This document shows, piece by piece, positions 1 to 12,500 of a stretch of 64,000 bases of DNA. The notes beneath the pieces are model-generated. The model worked only from the letters and a program-made list of their open reading frames with translations. It searched no databases and had not been told where the DNA came from. Position 1 is the stretch's first letter. Each line of letters opens with the position of its first letter. The position numbers and the translations under genes were made by a program. The stretch is from Daucus carota subsp. sativus (taxonomy: Eukaryota; Streptophyta; Magnoliopsida; Apiales; Apiaceae): positions 62,362,949-62,426,948 of the forward strand of contig NC_030383.2 in NCBI RefSeq assembly GCF_001625215.2. Direction: 5' to 3'.

Positions 1-44
1 ACTTTAAAAAAAAAAACACAACTAAAATTAAGATTCGTCATGCC

Positions 45-681
45 GAGTCCGGATCCTCTGTCCTCTTCCCGTGTCTCCTTATATGTCCCTTCTTCGTTAT
101 TGATCAGTTTTTTATGACCACGTTAGACTTTTTATAGTTGTAGGCCGAGTCTGTTTCTTCTTAATTTGCAAACTGCATATGCTAAGAAATTACTCAAATA
201 AACTGTAAGTTCTTTCTCTAATAAATATAAGGGTGAATTTCCTTCATATATTAATATATTTGCTTTATAGAAAAAATTTATTATATAGAATTTAATTTTA
301 GTAGATTAAAAATTATATAAGAAAACATTTCAATATTATATATTATTTTAGTCATAAATAAAGTATTTTTTGCTTTTAAATTTAATAATATTAAATATTT
401 GTTTTCAAAAAAAATAATTAATTATTTAATATAGAAAATAGAAAAATAGAAAAAAATTATATAATATTGTATTTATATCATATAAAAAATTAGTTGATTA
501 TGTACTGTATAAAAGAAATATAGTAATAAAAATCTACGTTATATGAATTTGAAAAGGTTTAAATGTTGAGAAACAAACGGACAAAGAATAAAAAGAAGTT
601 TTTGTGCAAAGTAGAGAACTGACCAATAAAAAAGAGGGGACATATAAGAAGACACTGGAAGGGGACAGAGGATCCTAACTC
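45..681. mobile_element. MULE-type MITE with 9-bp target duplication
   Basis: The two ends form imperfect terminal inverted repeats of about 65 bp; the left starts GAGTCCGGATCCTCTGTCC and the right ends GGACAGAGGATCCTAACTC. A perfect 9-bp direct repeat, CGTCATGCC, flanks it (36-44 and 682-690), as expected for Mutator-like elements. The interior is AT-rich with no coding potential. A related repeat at about 3597 has the same flanking sequence without the insertion, so it acts as an empty site. Confidence 0.75.
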
Positions 682-690
682 CGTCATGCC

Positions 691-952
691 TTAAGTCGTT
701 AATTATATGTAAAAATTTATTTTCATTTTTTCACTCATGAATCATAATCCAATTTTGAAATTTTATATATTAATACTGGTATTGCATCGAGATATATATA
801 ATATAAAATATATTTAATTCCAAAAATATCAATTTGAATCATTAATATAATTTTTATAAACTGCCAAACAATTATATTATCTTACAAATACTAATTTTAA
901 ATTATTAATATAATTTTTATAGGTCGTCGCAACGCGTGGCTTCTCAACTAGT
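691..952 (+). repeat. Repeat copy A, Helitron-like 3' end
   Basis: About 260 bp that recur at 3597-3873 in the same orientation. Both copies end in a CG-rich stretch with an AACGCG core, followed about 10 bases later by CTAGT, which resembles the CTRRT terminus of plant Helitrons. The copy at 3597 is followed by T, as expected for Helitron insertion, but this one is followed by A. No 5' TC end was located, so the class assignment is tentative. Confidence 0.4.
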
Positions 953-3154
953 ATACTTATATAAAGGAGAAGGGAGGGGCGTGTAGGTGGCGCCTCTCAC
1001 ATCGCTCCGTTCTATTTTTCTAATTTTCTGGATTTTTTGGATGAAAAATATCAAAAATTAGAACTACCTTCTTTACTTTCGGGTATATTAGAAGCAAGTT
1101 TCAGAATCTGATTTTGTTTCAAATTTTTTATGGAATATAGTAGCTTGAAAGTTTTAATCTGATTTTGTTTGAGATTATTTAATTATGGGATTGACAAATT
1201 ATTTATGGAATATAGTAACTTGAAAGTTTTAGAAAGTTTTAATCTGATTTTGTTTCAGATTATTTAATTATGGGAAAATGAGTTGGCATTCCAAAATTAA
1301 AAAATATAGCCAACATCCTGAAAATATAGCACTCCAACCACACTAATCTGTTGTCTTTAATTTTAGCCAACCTCCTACGGATGGCTATATTTGTCGAACC
1401 TCTACAGGTCTGTAAGAAATCTGTAGGAAGATTACACATCATTTATTACCGTATTAAACTGATATATTCTATTTTAACAATCTAAAATATTAACAACATA
1501 CTATTTTTAAATTATAGCCAACCAGTATAGCCAATACCATTGAAGCAAAATGTGTTACAGGTTCAGCAAATTTTACATAATGTCTTACAGGTCCAATTTA
1601 GCCAACGATTATAGCCAACACCGTTGGAGATGCTCTAAACACAACCTCCTCTCTCTCAATACCACAAACCTACCTCTCGCTGGTGATAGTTCTCTTGCTT
1701 GATTTTTAAAGGAGAAGCGAGAGGCGTGTAGATGGCGTTTCTCACATCGCTCCGTTCTGTTTTTCTAATTTTTTGGAATTTTGGGATGAAAAATATCAAA
1801 AATTAGAACTACCTTTTTTAGTTTCAGGTATATTAGAAGCAAATTTCAGAATCTGATTTTGTTTCAAATTATTTATGGAATATAGTAGCTTGAAAGTTTT
1901 AATCTGATTTTGTTTCAGATTATTTAATTATGGGAAAGAGTAGCACACAAGTCTCTCGGCACCTATAAATACCTCTATGGATTGTAGGGTTTTAGATCAT
2001 CTAAACACAACCACCTCTCTCTCAATACCACAACCCAATTTCTCTCTGGTGATAATTCTCTTGCTCGATTTTTACTAGACTACGTTATTCGATCGCTTAT
2101 AAATAAATCAAATATTGATATAAATTGGTTGATTACTTTTTCTAATCCTATTATTCAACAAGTTAAATTCCAATCAGATTATTCCGCCGCGATTATTTTG
2201 TGACGATTGTCTTCAACCCTCCTTCTATAATCGTTCCATGACCTAACAAACAACAAACATGTCCGATACAAAATAAATATTATAAAAGAATAACCAACAA
2301 ACATATATCACTAAAATATAATTTATTGACATTTTCATTCATCAATATCATATTAAGACTATATTCTTCTCCCGTAATTGGATTTGTCGACTCCCAAATT
2401 CTTCAAACTCTTACTCTTATCAGTCAATCATCTCTACCGCCATGGAAAGCATCTAGCATAGCGTGACACATTCTTCTATTAGATGGGGAAGATAAATAGG
2501 CACAAAAAAATTATTTTTGTTAAATTTTATGATGTCTGAACTCAATTTATAGAGGTTGATTTGAGAAAATACCGGCTTTTCAAAAATATTTCTTATTTTT
2601 ATATACACTTTTTCGAAAATATGGTCATAGTCTTAGAAGAAAAGTAAGCCTTTTTCGGTATCAAAATAATTGAAAAAAAGTTCTAATTTTTGATTTGATA
2701 TTTATTAAGGTAGGTGGTTTTTTTTTTTTTTGATATATTGAAAAATGTAGTTTTGAAACTTTTTTCTGATATATCCGAAACTACAAAAGGTAATTTATAT
2801 TTATGATATTTTTAAAATAAAAACATAATTTGAGATTTTCCTCCGATAATTTTGATACTAAAAAAGGTAAGTAGATTTTATTTTTGATATTTTAAAAAAA
2901 GTAGTTCTAAAACTTGCTTTGAATATATCCGAAACTAAAAAAAGTAGTTTTTATTTTTGATATTTTTTATTCAAAAATTCCAAATTTTGATAATGGCAGT
3001 CTTGAAACTTGCTTTCAATATATCCGAAACTAAAAAAGGTAGTTTTTATTTTTGATATTTTTCATCCAAAAATTCTAGAAAATTAGAAAAATAGAACGGA
3101 GCTATGTGAGAGGCGCCACCTACACGCCCCTCGTTTCTCCTTTATATAAGTATA
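952..3154. mobile_element. 2.2-kb non-autonomous inverted-repeat element
   Basis: The left end TATACTTATATAAAGGAG (952-969) is the exact reverse complement of 3137-3154. The similarity continues inward for roughly 120 bp, including the GGCGCCTCTCACAT segment. The left arm is partly repeated at 1705-1935. A region around 1280-1635 rich in GCCAAC/GTTGGC looks like a further insertion. A roughly 95-bp unit containing ATATCCGAAACTA is repeated about four times at 2690-3080. No transposase reading frame was seen. Confidence 0.55.
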
Positions 3155-3596
3155 TTAGGGTTGTTGCAAGCAAATGTAGTTATAGACCGCTATATTGGAG
3201 TCGACAAATCCAAACACGGAAAAAGAATATAGTCTTGACATGATATTGATGGTTGATATCAATAAATTAACTATTAGTGTTGAATGTTTGTTGGTTATTC
3301 TTTTATACTATTTGTTATGTTCATCGGACATGTTTGTTGTTGTCGATTTTTATATGATTTACTTTGTATACAATAAAAAATTATACATGCATTATCTGTT
3401 TGCTCCGTTCAAGTAACTTTTAGGTAAAGGTTATTTATACAGTATTAAAAAATAAATATTGTTACAAGCAAGGGTTGTTATAGACCGCCATCTCACAGAT
3501 TTAAGTTAGATGTTTTTTGCGCACAATCAATCCAAAAAAATTGGAGGAAAGTGACAATGTAAGGACATGATCACTTTTCAAAAAAAATATATTTAA

Positions 3597-3873
3597 GATT
3601 CGTCATGCTTTAAATTGTTAATTACGTGTATAAATTTATTTTCATTTTTTACTATGAATTATAGTCTAATTTTGCAATTTTATATATTAGTATTGGTATT
3701 ACATCAAGATTTTTATAATATAAATTTATTTTATCCTACAAATATTAATTTTGAAACATTAATATATACTTTTTATAAACAGCCACAAAATTATTTTATT
3801 CTACAAATATTAATATTGAATCATTAATATAATTGTTATAGGCCGCCGCAACGCGCGACTTCTCAACTAGTTG
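3597..3873 (+). repeat. Repeat copy B, Helitron-like 3' end
   Basis: Direct repeat of 31-44 plus 691-952 without the MITE. It ends in a GC-rich segment with an AACGCG core, then CTAGT followed by T. The class is uncertain because no 5' terminus was identified. Confidence 0.4.
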
Positions 3874-4129
3874 TTTAAATACAGCATAGAAACACAAAAA
3901 TTACTCGAACTTACATGAGATGTTGAATTAGACAGGTAACTCATTTTTAGCTTATGATTTAAGCTCACGAGTCACGACTTCCCTGTACTTCGATGTTTGC
4001 CACTTGATATATGGTTGCTTCCAACTCTTTTCTTGATAATAAGTTTTAAACTGAAAATTGTTAAACTATTAATTAATAAATTTTGACAACACTTTAAAAA
4101 CTTTTGAAATCAAACTATTCATAACTCGA

Positions 4130-4640
4130 CAAAAATAATCACAGCTGATATATCATTTTGTTCACCGATTTTAACGGGATATCATTTGAATTAAAGTCAC
4201 AATAAATATAAAAAAAAACATCTAAACATGAGTTCAAGCAGTAAAAATATTATTTATAGAGTTTTACACATTATTTTTGAATGTTATCACAAACAATTAA
4301 AATTTATGACTTCTAGTATTTATAATAATAATTTAAATTTTATCTAGTTTATTTACTATTTATTTTTTATTATATATTTTTTTTCCTTGTTTTAATTAAA
4401 AACAAATAGTAAATAACTTGCTTAAATCTAAATATAATATTATAAATATATTATTAAAAATACTAGAAGTCATAACATTTTACTTGGTTGTGGTAACATT
4501 CAAGAATAATACATAGAACTCTAACAATAATATTTTGTTGCTTGAACACATATTAAGAGTGATTTGTTTAATATTTATTATGACTTTAATAATTAAAATG
4601 ATACTCATTTCATATCGCTGAACAAAGTAATATATAACTT
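4130..4640. mobile_element. Old foldback element
   Basis: Two arms of roughly 200 bp are imperfect inverted copies. TTCAAGCAGTAAAAATATTA at about 4231 pairs with a TTGTTGCTTGAACACAT region at about 4537. The arms resemble the much better preserved element at 46984-47536. The ends are too decayed to define a target duplication. Confidence 0.5.
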
Positions 4641-5214
4641 CCACAATATTTAAGATCGTAATTTAAGGTAAAATATTTTATGTATGTTTTATAAAAAAAA
4701 ACCTATTATTATATTTCCATATACTGATCCAAATAATTCCAGTGAAGCATTATGGTTTGGTTTGTTAAAGACATAAGGTATAAGGTTTGTAAATTAATAA
4801 TTTGAAGCACAAGTATCGTTTGTCGAGATAGTGTTGCGAGATTTCAAGATATCTGAACTTTATTTTGGTAGGAACTTTCTCACAAGATTTCTTCCCTGGC
4901 GATGGTCATTGAGTTCCTTATCAATTATAATAGTTTGATTCCTTTTCTCTTCTCTGCTTTTAGTCCAGACAAATTTAATATTTAATAAAGCTTGTTCAAC
5001 GGTATAAGATAAAATAGAAACCAAAATATTTTTTTAAAATCAAATCAAATTATATAATAAGTACACTACGTAGGTGCCATTTACTGTTTTAGAACCTTGG
5101 CTCTTTTGAATCTACAAGACCGCAACATACAAACACACGTATAAATAATCTAATTGATCACAATCAAAAAATACAGATGATGGAGAAAAAGAAAGTTACC
5201 AATGTAATATTTTA

Positions 5215-6420
5215 GAAATTCTTTGAGTGTTGTAAAATGAATACCAACACATTGAGATGCATTTCCAACAAACATTCCTACGATTTCTCCTGAAGTGTTG
5301 ATTATTGGACCATCAAAATCTTCAACACTAAAATTAAATCCGGTTAACTGAATGATGGTAACATGTGAGTGAAAGTCCCATGTACAATACGAATTGTCAC
5401 CATGTTCTTTCTCGTAAATTTTATAAAAATCGCTAACACTATTTAGTTTTCACTTAATTGTTTTCAACAACTGATGACGCATGTGTAACACTATTTGGTT
5501 TTCACTTAGTGGTCTATCAGATACGAATTCTGCAATCAGATACGAATTTTAATAGGGACAACACAATCGACCCCTCAAAATTTTTTAAGTGAAAAAACAG
5601 TATATGACCAAAGTAGAGTACTAGATTTGATAAAAAAACATAACACTACTAGTATTGTTGATAATGTAGTGATATAATAAAAAAATATTGTGAAACGGTA
5701 AATAAATGTTGTGATACGGTAAAGAATTACATAGTCTGACTATCATTCTGGTATTGAATACGTTAATCAAAGTGGACAGTTTTTTCCACTATATTTAATC
5801 CGAGTAGGTGTTGCTGGTGAAAACCCAACTCTCTTATGTCGTCTTAATGAGATTTGTCACGAAAATGATGATTTAAAACGCTAAGGAATGGAACATCATC
5901 CCGGATAATATGTTTTCGGTCTTTGTTAAGCATCAGCATGTCTCCGAACACAACTCGTATATGTAACTTGAAGTGATCGTCAGGGAAAAGAAGTTTTTTA
6001 ACTCTGAAAATTAAGCCACTCATACCAAGTCCAACCCTTATAAGAGTATTTATCACTCAAAATTCGATCAAATACGGTTTACCTTGATTCACGTGGTTTG
6101 CAGGCTATTACGTGAGCTCGTGGGTTTACCCAGTGCGCACCCAAAGGGTAGCGGCTGCGGATTCCTACGTTAAAATAAAAAAAAAAGATCAAAGAAATAA
6201 TTGACTGCCTAAAATTTGGAACAACATTAGCAAGTGGATGAGAGTTGCGAACGATATCAATTGTGACGTCATACATATATTCATCATTCAAATTTGATAC
6301 AAAATTACGGTCATAAAATTTAAAAATTATAAAAATTGTAAGTGCGTAAGTTTCAAAAAGGTGCAGGGAATCATGGGATCGATTAGGACCAGAAGTGAAT
6401 TGTACAAAACAAAACACCGA
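5215..6420 (-). pseudogene. Decayed protease Do-like remnant (tentative)
   Basis: Three minus-strand segments keep coding character but do not join into one frame. Reading leftward these are about 6417-6190, 6056-5844 and 5380-5215. The last translates to a segment containing EDFDGPIINTSGEIVGM followed by CVGIHFTTLKEFL. This looks like the region after the catalytic serine of trypsin/Do-like proteases, where families have a G-x-GGP-L-x-N-x-x-GEVIG pattern, but the expected serine is absent. The other two segments are not recognised. A transcribed gene with unseen introns remains possible, though the lost catalytic residue and frame breaks favour a pseudogene. Confidence 0.3.
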
Positions 6421-7438
6421 GCCATCATTTCAACAAAAGTTGGATTTTAACTATCAATTATAATACAATATGTAACATAATTATATTTAAGTTCTATAGA
6501 GTATAAAAAAAATGGAGAATTAGAGTATGTGTCATTATTTTTTAATTTAATCAAACATAATAATTTTGATTTTCTAAATTTATACAAATTTATCATTTAT
6601 AAGTTGTCTTAAACATAATTATCAATTAATTAATAATATCTTTCAAATTTAACAAGTATATTAATAGTTATATTGCAAAATATAGTGTCCTCTGATTTAT
6701 ACAAGTAATTGTTCAACGGTTTGATTATAATGTTTATGTTGTAGAACATAATATGTAGGTTATCGAATGTTTACAATATTTTAGAACAAAAAAAATTGAA
6801 AGTCAGATGACCATATTACATTTTATTCGATTATGTACTCTAATACTTGTACTTCATAAAATTTAAGCCTAATTATCTAATGATTCATACTTATATGAAT
6901 TAAAAACTTAAAAAATTTGAGTAGACATGATAATCAAAAATAACATATAAACTATAATTCATATTCATGTGAATATAGATAATTTATTATACACATACAG
7001 GGAAAATTTTTGTACAAAAAATATATTCCGATAATTTAGATTTTATTCACAGATTCATGAATTTATATGCATAAATCTAAATTTAGGTGAGATATATATG
7101 TTTGAAGGGACCATCAACATTTGTTAGTTTGTGGAGATCAAATGAACTCTATAATCAATATCTATACTCAAAATTTAACAAATACAAATTTTTTGGAAGA
7201 TTTTTGGGAGGATAAAATGAATTTATAGTCGATATTATACTGAAAATAGAATCAAATCAAACTTTATTTCAAAACTTTACTGTGGGTAATATAATTTTTT
7301 AAGATAATCATTTCTCACTATTCAACTTCCCAAAAACACGTGGCAGCCTGAAAGACATGGTGCCTGCAGTCATCTAAACTGCGCTATCGGCGCATGTTAT
7401 CACCCTGCCCCCCTACTAACCTCAATACATTACAAGTA
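6421..7438. other. AT-rich spacer
   Basis: No gene, RNA or well-defined repeat recognised in this stretch. Confidence 0.5.
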
Positions 7439-7447
7439 TTTAAATAT

Positions 7448-7640
7448 CGGTTTTTCTATGGTGTGCCCATGGGCACACATTAAGCACCAAAATTTATGAA
7501 ATTGGAGGGTTTCTATTGGCTTACCTTTTTTAATAATAGTGGACCCCCCTGCAGTTACAACAACCACACCAATCAAAACCCTCCATTTTTATTAATGTTA
7601 GTGCTTAGCATGTGCCCATGGGCACACACTAGCCAAACCG
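7448..7640. mobile_element. MULE-type MITE, copy 1 of 3
   Basis: 193-bp element starting CGGTTTTTCTATGG and ending AGCCAAACCG. The subterminal palindrome GTGCCCATGGGCAC occurs at both ends. The 9-bp direct repeat TTTAAATAT flanks it exactly (7439-7447, 7641-7649). It lies only a few tens of bases upstream of the DRIP-type gene's leader. Related copies are at 21184 and 21988. Confidence 0.75.
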
Positions 7641-7866
7641 TTTAAATATTATAGGAACACAATACTGTAAATATAAAAAACAGAAAAACCAAAAAGAAGT
7701 GTTTGGATCCATACCAGCACTCGAACAGCCGCTTTTCATTTTCTTCACTCTCGATTTCATCTCCCAAACAGATCGCAATTTTAACCCCCCTTCTCGTTTT
7801 TGTCCGAAACCAATTAGTCTCTGTACTTGTATTTCACTTGCTCACATACCCAGTTCAGTTCTTGAT

Positions 7867-7929
7867 TTTCAGGTCTCTCTCTCTGTATCTCTCCCATTTC
7901 TCTCCCATCTCCCTCCCTCCCTCCCTCCC

Positions 7930-7979
<50 letters not shown>

Positions 7980-7995
7980 CCTCTCCCATCTCTCT
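7867..7995 (+). repeat. (CT)n-rich leader of the DRIP-type gene
   Basis: Pyrimidine-rich microsatellite, mostly TC with CCCT interruptions. It lies upstream of the predicted start codon and probably in the transcribed 5' leader, a common arrangement in plants. The long open frames across it are low-complexity artefacts. Confidence 0.7.
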
Positions 7996-8116
7996 CTGAC
8001 ACAACAGACACTGATGTGACAATAGTGAGTATGTAATGTTTTAATGCAGTGTATTTACTTGTGAACTAACGTGAATTTATTTTTTTAATTTTTTCAGGTA
8101 GGTGAGTGATTTTTGG

Positions 8117-9487
8117 ATGTTCAAGGAGATGGTGAGTGTGAAGAGGGAAGCACTTGTGGCATGCATGACATGCCCTATTTGCAATCACATTTTCAGAGAT
8201 GCTACAACTATCTCTGAGTGTCTCCACACGTGTGAGCTCATCTGTTCTACTTGTGTTCAATTGCTGTGTTCTTGGGTTCTTGGACTTGTACTTTTGATGT
8301 TGATTTTGTGTTGTTTATGCTTTTTTAGACATGGGTTTAACTTGATGTGTATTGCAATTTGGGTCTTTGTTATATATTTTTTGTTATGTGTATAATGTAT
8401 GTGTGTAGTTTTTGATAATTGTGAGCTTGAGCTGGGCAATTATATTGATCTTTGTTAGATGCTGTTCATGTTTAAGCTTTATGTTCCCTCGATCTGATGT
8501 TTAGTAGTCGTTGCTATCTAGCTAGCTCTAGTACATACGTAGGTAATGTACGGAAGGAGAATCGATTAATTAGTGAGTGAAAATGTTTCTTTTTAGCTAA
8601 AATTGGGTAATGGAGCTGGTGTTGATGTTATGGTGGAAAAAGATTAAAATTTGCTGTGTAAAAGGGGGCAAGAAGCTAAGAAATTTCAGTTCATTATCAC
8701 GGTTAATTTCCTCCAGACTGCAGTATCATGTTAGAAAGTCTTCACCTGAGAGAATTTTGTTTGAGGCACTGATGAAGGATGCCTGTTTATGTTTATTGTA
8801 TGAGTTAGATTATCTCTGAATGCATATCTAGCAGATTGACCCTTATGGTGATGGTGCAATATAAAGGCCGTTCTTCTGTCAATTCCTGACTTTTTATTTG
8901 GTCTTTATAGCCTAGAAAAGTGCATGTTATGATGTTAGATAAAGGAAAAATCGGTGTAAGATATGATTCTTGCTCACTTGTAGTACCCCTTCCCAAAAAG
9001 AGCTTATGTTTTATTATCCATTCATGGGGTTTAAAATAGAATGGATATTTCTTGCGAATAAACTTGGTATGCATATGTTATTATGATGTAACTATATTAT
9101 CTGTAGTCATTGTGAGGTTCAGTTGGACAATCCTACTGAAATCTGTTAGATGCTATTCAAGTGAAATGTTAGAAGCTTCTTGTTATCCTGAAATGATGTC
9201 TTGTTACAAAAGGAAAATTGATTAGTTAGTAACTAGATACAATTTTGATATAAAGCTAAAACTTAAGTAGCATTAGACAATATATGTGGTGCTGCTACCG
9301 TATAAACTTTTAAGTTTAAAGTTTAAAACTTGGCAAGAAATAGGGGTATGCTGTGTGAATATGAATTCACTATTGCCCTTGATTTATCCAGATTGGAGTT
9401 TTGTGCTAAGAAGTCTTTACAATACAGAATAATATTGTAGCGCTGATGAAGGATGCTTGTTTCTCTTTGTTGTATTAGTTGGATTTT

Positions 9488-9583
<96 letters not shown>

Positions 9584-12500
9584 CCTTGTAATCGTAGTAA
9601 ATTGAGGGCCCTCCTTTATCAATTTCTAACTCTTAAATGTATTTTATACAGTAGACTGATATGTGTAAAATATTTTTCTCGCTCTAGTTTGGTACCCCGT
9701 CTAAAAGGAGTAACATTTAACATGGTCTTTGATAGGGTTTCTAATTTCTTCCAATTTACTGGTTATCTGAAATTGATTTTCGGATTTTATACAGTCTGTA
9801 GAAAGTGCATTTGCAAGAAATTGTCAGACGAGGAACTAGAACGTTGTCCGGTATGCGACATTGATTTGGGCGTTGTGCCAGAGGAGAAGCTGAGGTCCAA
9901 TGATTCCTTCCTATATGCAATATATTGTTTTTTTAATTGTCAACTTATAAGTTTATATTGCAACTTTCAATCTTGGTTTTGTTGCCTGCTCATGAAATTA
10001 TTGATATGAAGTATAGTTGTTGTAGCTTACGAGTTAGAGAATTTGGATTTTCAGGCCAGATCATAATTTGGAAGACTTAAGAGCAAAGATCTTTCCTTAC
10101 AAGAGAAGAAAGCTGGATCCATCTGAAGATCTTTCCTCGTTTGCATTACCTTCAAGAAGAAAGGAAAAGTCACTCTCTTCTTTGGTGGTCAACAGTCCTA
10201 GAGTTTCGTCAAAGACTGCACTGACTGGGAGAAGATCAAAAGCTCCTGTAAGAAAACCGCTGCGAGGTTCGAGTTTTTCAGTTGAAAAACAGATAAAGAA
10301 AGAAGAAAATTTTGCGAGCTTTATATCACGTGAGACACCAACCAAGCAGGTAAAGAAGTCAACTCTGTACTTATATGGTAACACTGCTACTGTATGGGTT
10401 CCAACAATGGTGTTATGTATACTTTTCTCTCCGTGGTGCTAATATAATACGTATGCATGCAGAATTCTTCAAATGGTGAGCCTTCTAGCCATTCTACACC
10501 TAATATAGGAACAGAAAATGGTGCTAGCACAGGTGAGGGAAAAGTTAATGTTTGGAAGCCACTGAACTTTCTTGTAGAAGCTGCAAATAGGAATAAATCT
10601 GCGAAGTTCACATCACAAGGATCTACATCCAAATCACAACCTACCAATGCTGCAAAAGCTAAACAACTTGCTTTTAGAAATAAGCGGAAAATCGAAGATG
10701 AGAATTATAGCACTGGTATACACCTTCCTGAATCTAGAAAACCCAAAAGAATCCAATGGTTGCATCACAAAAAAGAAAGCACTTTTGGAAAGACCAATCT
10801 CTCTCCCCAGGAAGTGCTGGACGCTTGCAACATCAGGCATGAAAAAAGATTAAATCCAGTTTGGTGCTCGCTAGTGGCTTCGAAAGACCTGTGAGAATCT
10901 TATTTTTCTTTCTTCAGCCTTTTTTAGACATAAATAATCTAGCAAAACTTCTGTGTATCATCATTCTATAAGATCTGTAATATCTAATGTCATATAGTTG
11001 TATTTTTCCAGGGAAGATTATAGGTCCTTGCCTCAGATATCTGCAAGTTTCTTAAGAATAAAGTAAGTTTACTTTTTCATGTTCCTCACCACGGCATTAT
11101 TTTTCTTTTTCTTATTTTTCAATGTTTGTTTGTGCTTTGTCTCCATAGAACTCAGAAGCCTTGCGTAATATAATATGTAGCACATTTTTTTCTCCCAAAA
11201 TAATTTAGATGTGATTTATATGCTAAAGATCTGTTATCTATTAGACTATTACTATTATAGGGCAATCTGAGTGGAAATAGAACTTTTAATATGTAGCCTC
11301 ATTTACTGTAGAAGTGATTTATACAGATATATGTGCTAGTTTAGCAATATCTCTCTTTTTATTAGTTCTCCAACAAAATGTAATTATGTGTTCCATTAAA
11401 ATTTATATTCACCACTCCAATGGAATGCTTCTTATCTTCAAACCCTAGTGAGTCTGTCAGTTACCTGTAATTTACCCAATACTGCATTGTCTCGTACTCT
11501 TGGAGTTATCCCCCTTTGATACCATGACATTCTTTAAACATTTATAGTCCAAGTAGAAGACCTTGATATTGCCCGAAAAGAACAGCACCGTGGTTTAAAT
11601 ATTAAGTCCCTGATAACTTGCTAACAGACTCTGATTCAATTGTTCAGTCTCCTTCTTAACAAAATATGCATTTGGCCTTGTGGTTGCTTTTTTATTATTT
11701 TGTGCAATCAGGAAGACCAGATTTTGTTATTTATACTGGGATACTTGTTTAATTTTGTTCTGTTCATAGTTCCAAATATTGCAAAGAGATGGTGAGTTAT
11801 TGACTTATGGTTTTGGTGTATTCTGCCTTCTCTTATCGTTCACTTTTTCTATACTACGATGTACCTTCTTTGTACCTGCTATGTATATAAATCCTATAAC
11901 ACTATAAAATTGCGATAAAGCCTATAACACTTATGGTTTTTATTATTTTATGCTGGGATACTTGTTTAATTTTGTTATTGTCATAATCACAAAAACTGCA
12001 AAGAGATAGTGAGTCATCGACTTATGGTTTTGGTGTATTCTGCCTACTCTTATTGTTCACCTTTTCTATACAACAATGTACCTTCTTTTTACCCGCTGTG
12101 TATATAAATCCTATGGCCTTATGTATATTTTAAGTCCTTTACTCCTTTGTTATGTAAAATATCTTGTATATGTATCCTTTTTTTGAAATCAAATTCTTGA
12201 TCAGTCAATTAAACTTCTTTTTATTGGGCTACCCTCAATTTCTTGTTGATTGTTCCTGTCGAATTTTTTCATAATCATATACTATTTGCTGGTCTGTTTT
12301 TCTCGGTGACTGTTGCAAGTGACTTTTGACTCCAACTATAAAATAGCTACGGCAATACTCCATTAGAGTCTGCAACTAATGGTTGTTAACTTCAAACTAA
12401 AAAACTGACAACTACTTCAAAAAATCACTCACTTGTAACCTCTCATTTTTATTGTAAAAAACCTTATTGAAAAGTTCATTAATGGAGGATCATCCGTACA

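Noticed and set aside
3195-3416. 73-codon frame with hydrophobic segments in the left repeat region
   Set aside because: AT-rich repeat DNA without conserved motifs; the hydrophobicity reflects TTT/TTA/ATT codons.
7699-8019. Overlapping open frames of about 100 codons on both strands rich in Ser/Leu or Arg/Glu
   Set aside because: They are translations of the CT microsatellite in the DRIP-type leader, with no conserved sequence.
9323-9622. Minus-strand frame dominated by Tyr-Ile repeats
   Set aside because: It is a direct reading of the (AT)44 tract.
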